A stretch of DNA of 6,501 nucleotides. Source: Planctomycetia bacterium. Lineage in GTDB: Bacteria; Planctomycetota; Planctomycetia; Gemmatales; Gemmataceae. Under the pieces are notes generated by a model. It was not told the DNA's origin. It did not search any database and was given only the letters and a program-made list of their open reading frames with translations. Below are positions 6,062 through 6,501 of this stretch, piece after piece (within the stretch, counting starts at the first letter, position 1; every line of letters begins with the position of its first letter). The position numbers and the translations under genes are program-made. The stretch spans positions 1 through 6,501 of the forward strand of contig JANXSH010000106.1 of assembly GCA_025356615.1 (NCBI GenBank), given 5' to 3'.

Positions 6062-6207
6062 GATGGGTCTCGCCGGATAGGGTGGTGTAGCAAGGGGAGA
6101 TTCACGACGCATTCCGTCTCGTGCAGCTTATCAGTTCGGAGGAACGGAACAAGCGATAAAGGGTAAACCAACCCGTGTTGCTCGAGGGTGTACGACCTGA
6201 TTTGCAA

Positions 6208-6501
6208 TCAACCCGCGGAGCGCCGCCGGTAGCGGCGTTGGCCACTCGCCGCTGCCTGCCGCTTTTCCCAGAACTTCTCGCCGGCCGTCGCCCCCTGGGT
6301 CGCCTCCGGGGTCGCCTCCGGAGTCGCCGACGATTCGCCGGCTCGGCGGTCGAGGATCTGGATTCTGCCGCCGTCGCACATGACGGCGACCGCCGCCGGC
6401 GCGGCCACCCCCGAAGGCACGGCGAACTTCTCGACCAGCGTCGACTCGAGGAAGGTGGCGACCTCGGCGTCCCTTTGGGCCACACGTTCCAGGCCGATCC
6501 G
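6208..6501 (-). pseudogene. Truncated ISKra4-like transposase fragment (5' part outside window)
   Basis: The minus-strand frame is open from the right edge to TGA at 6210-6208, giving 97 visible residues. GLERVAQRDAEVATFLES (3-20) and then VAVMCDGGRIQI (38-49) match my memory of ISKra4-family transposases, where the Asp of the DGGR motif (here D43) is the first acidic catalytic residue. After an alanine/threonine/proline repeat (residues about 57-68) the text EKFWEKR would normally continue into the catalytic domain, but it runs instead into a basic, low-complexity end (QRRYRRRSAG) and stops. The rest of the DDE domain is absent from all frames up to 6062, so the 3' end has been lost by deletion or by a frameshift followed by truncation. 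It is probably not functional. The family call is moderately sure; the truncation depends on that call. Confidence 0.6.
6298..6328. repeat. 12-bp tandem repeat inside the transposase fragment
   Basis: GGTCGCCTCCGG occurs twice in tandem (6298-6309 and 6310-6321), followed by a partial third copy (AGTCGCC). On the coding strand it gives repeated TPEA units in the linker after the DGGR motif. It probably arose by replication slippage. Confidence 0.6.

Noticed and set aside
6198..6210. TGATT-TGC-AATCA dyad containing a GCA triplet, considered as part of a tRNA-Cys anticodon arm
   Set aside because: No acceptor stem, D arm or GTTCGA-type T arm is found in proper spacing around it.

Overview
The window is GC-rich bacterial DNA and looks like a chromosomal stretch from a planctomycete, probably near Gemmata. 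The grounds are three: a secreted PQQ/BamB-like propeller starting with a WSQWRGPTRDG-type motif, an S49 lipoprotein with a C-terminal tail ending FLYLWQPDPSME, and an ISKra4-type transposase remnant. This placement is inference from protein style and was not searched.

All complete genes lie on the minus strand. Read from right to left (the direction of transcription) they are: a truncated ISKra4-like transposase at the right edge (6501-6208); a secreted PQQ-like beta-propeller protein (6061-4778); an S49/SppA-like lipoprotein (4630-3578) whose nucleophilic serine position reads as glycine; a degraded transposase tail in the gap (about 3562-3410); pirin (3296-2598) followed 13 bp later by a DoxX-family membrane protein (2584-2180); a class I SAM-dependent methyltransferase (2096-1485); a secreted leucine-rich-repeat protein (1449-625); a 136-bp element bounded by perfect 22-bp inverted repeats (476-611); and a small conserved-looking hypothetical protein (411-178). 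The left edge carries, on the plus strand, the C-terminal end of a transposase-like protein (1-131).

Pirin and DoxX form a clear two-gene operon, since the DoxX ribosome binding site overlaps the pirin stop codon. The methyltransferase and LRR genes follow closely (83 bp and 35 bp gaps) and may be co-transcribed. The propeller and S49 genes encode envelope proteins and are probably independent units. Nothing in the sequence ties all the genes into one pathway.

The most notable points are the mobile-element debris (two related transposase tails in opposite orientation, an ISKra4 fragment, and a MITE-like inverted-repeat element), the apparent loss of the catalytic serine in the S49 protein, and a palindrome upstream of pirin that could be an operator. 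I see no CRISPR array, rRNA, convincing tRNA or clear new defence system. The longest gene-free stretch (3297-3577, 281 bp) is accounted for by the transposase relic, the palindrome and the pirin leader.
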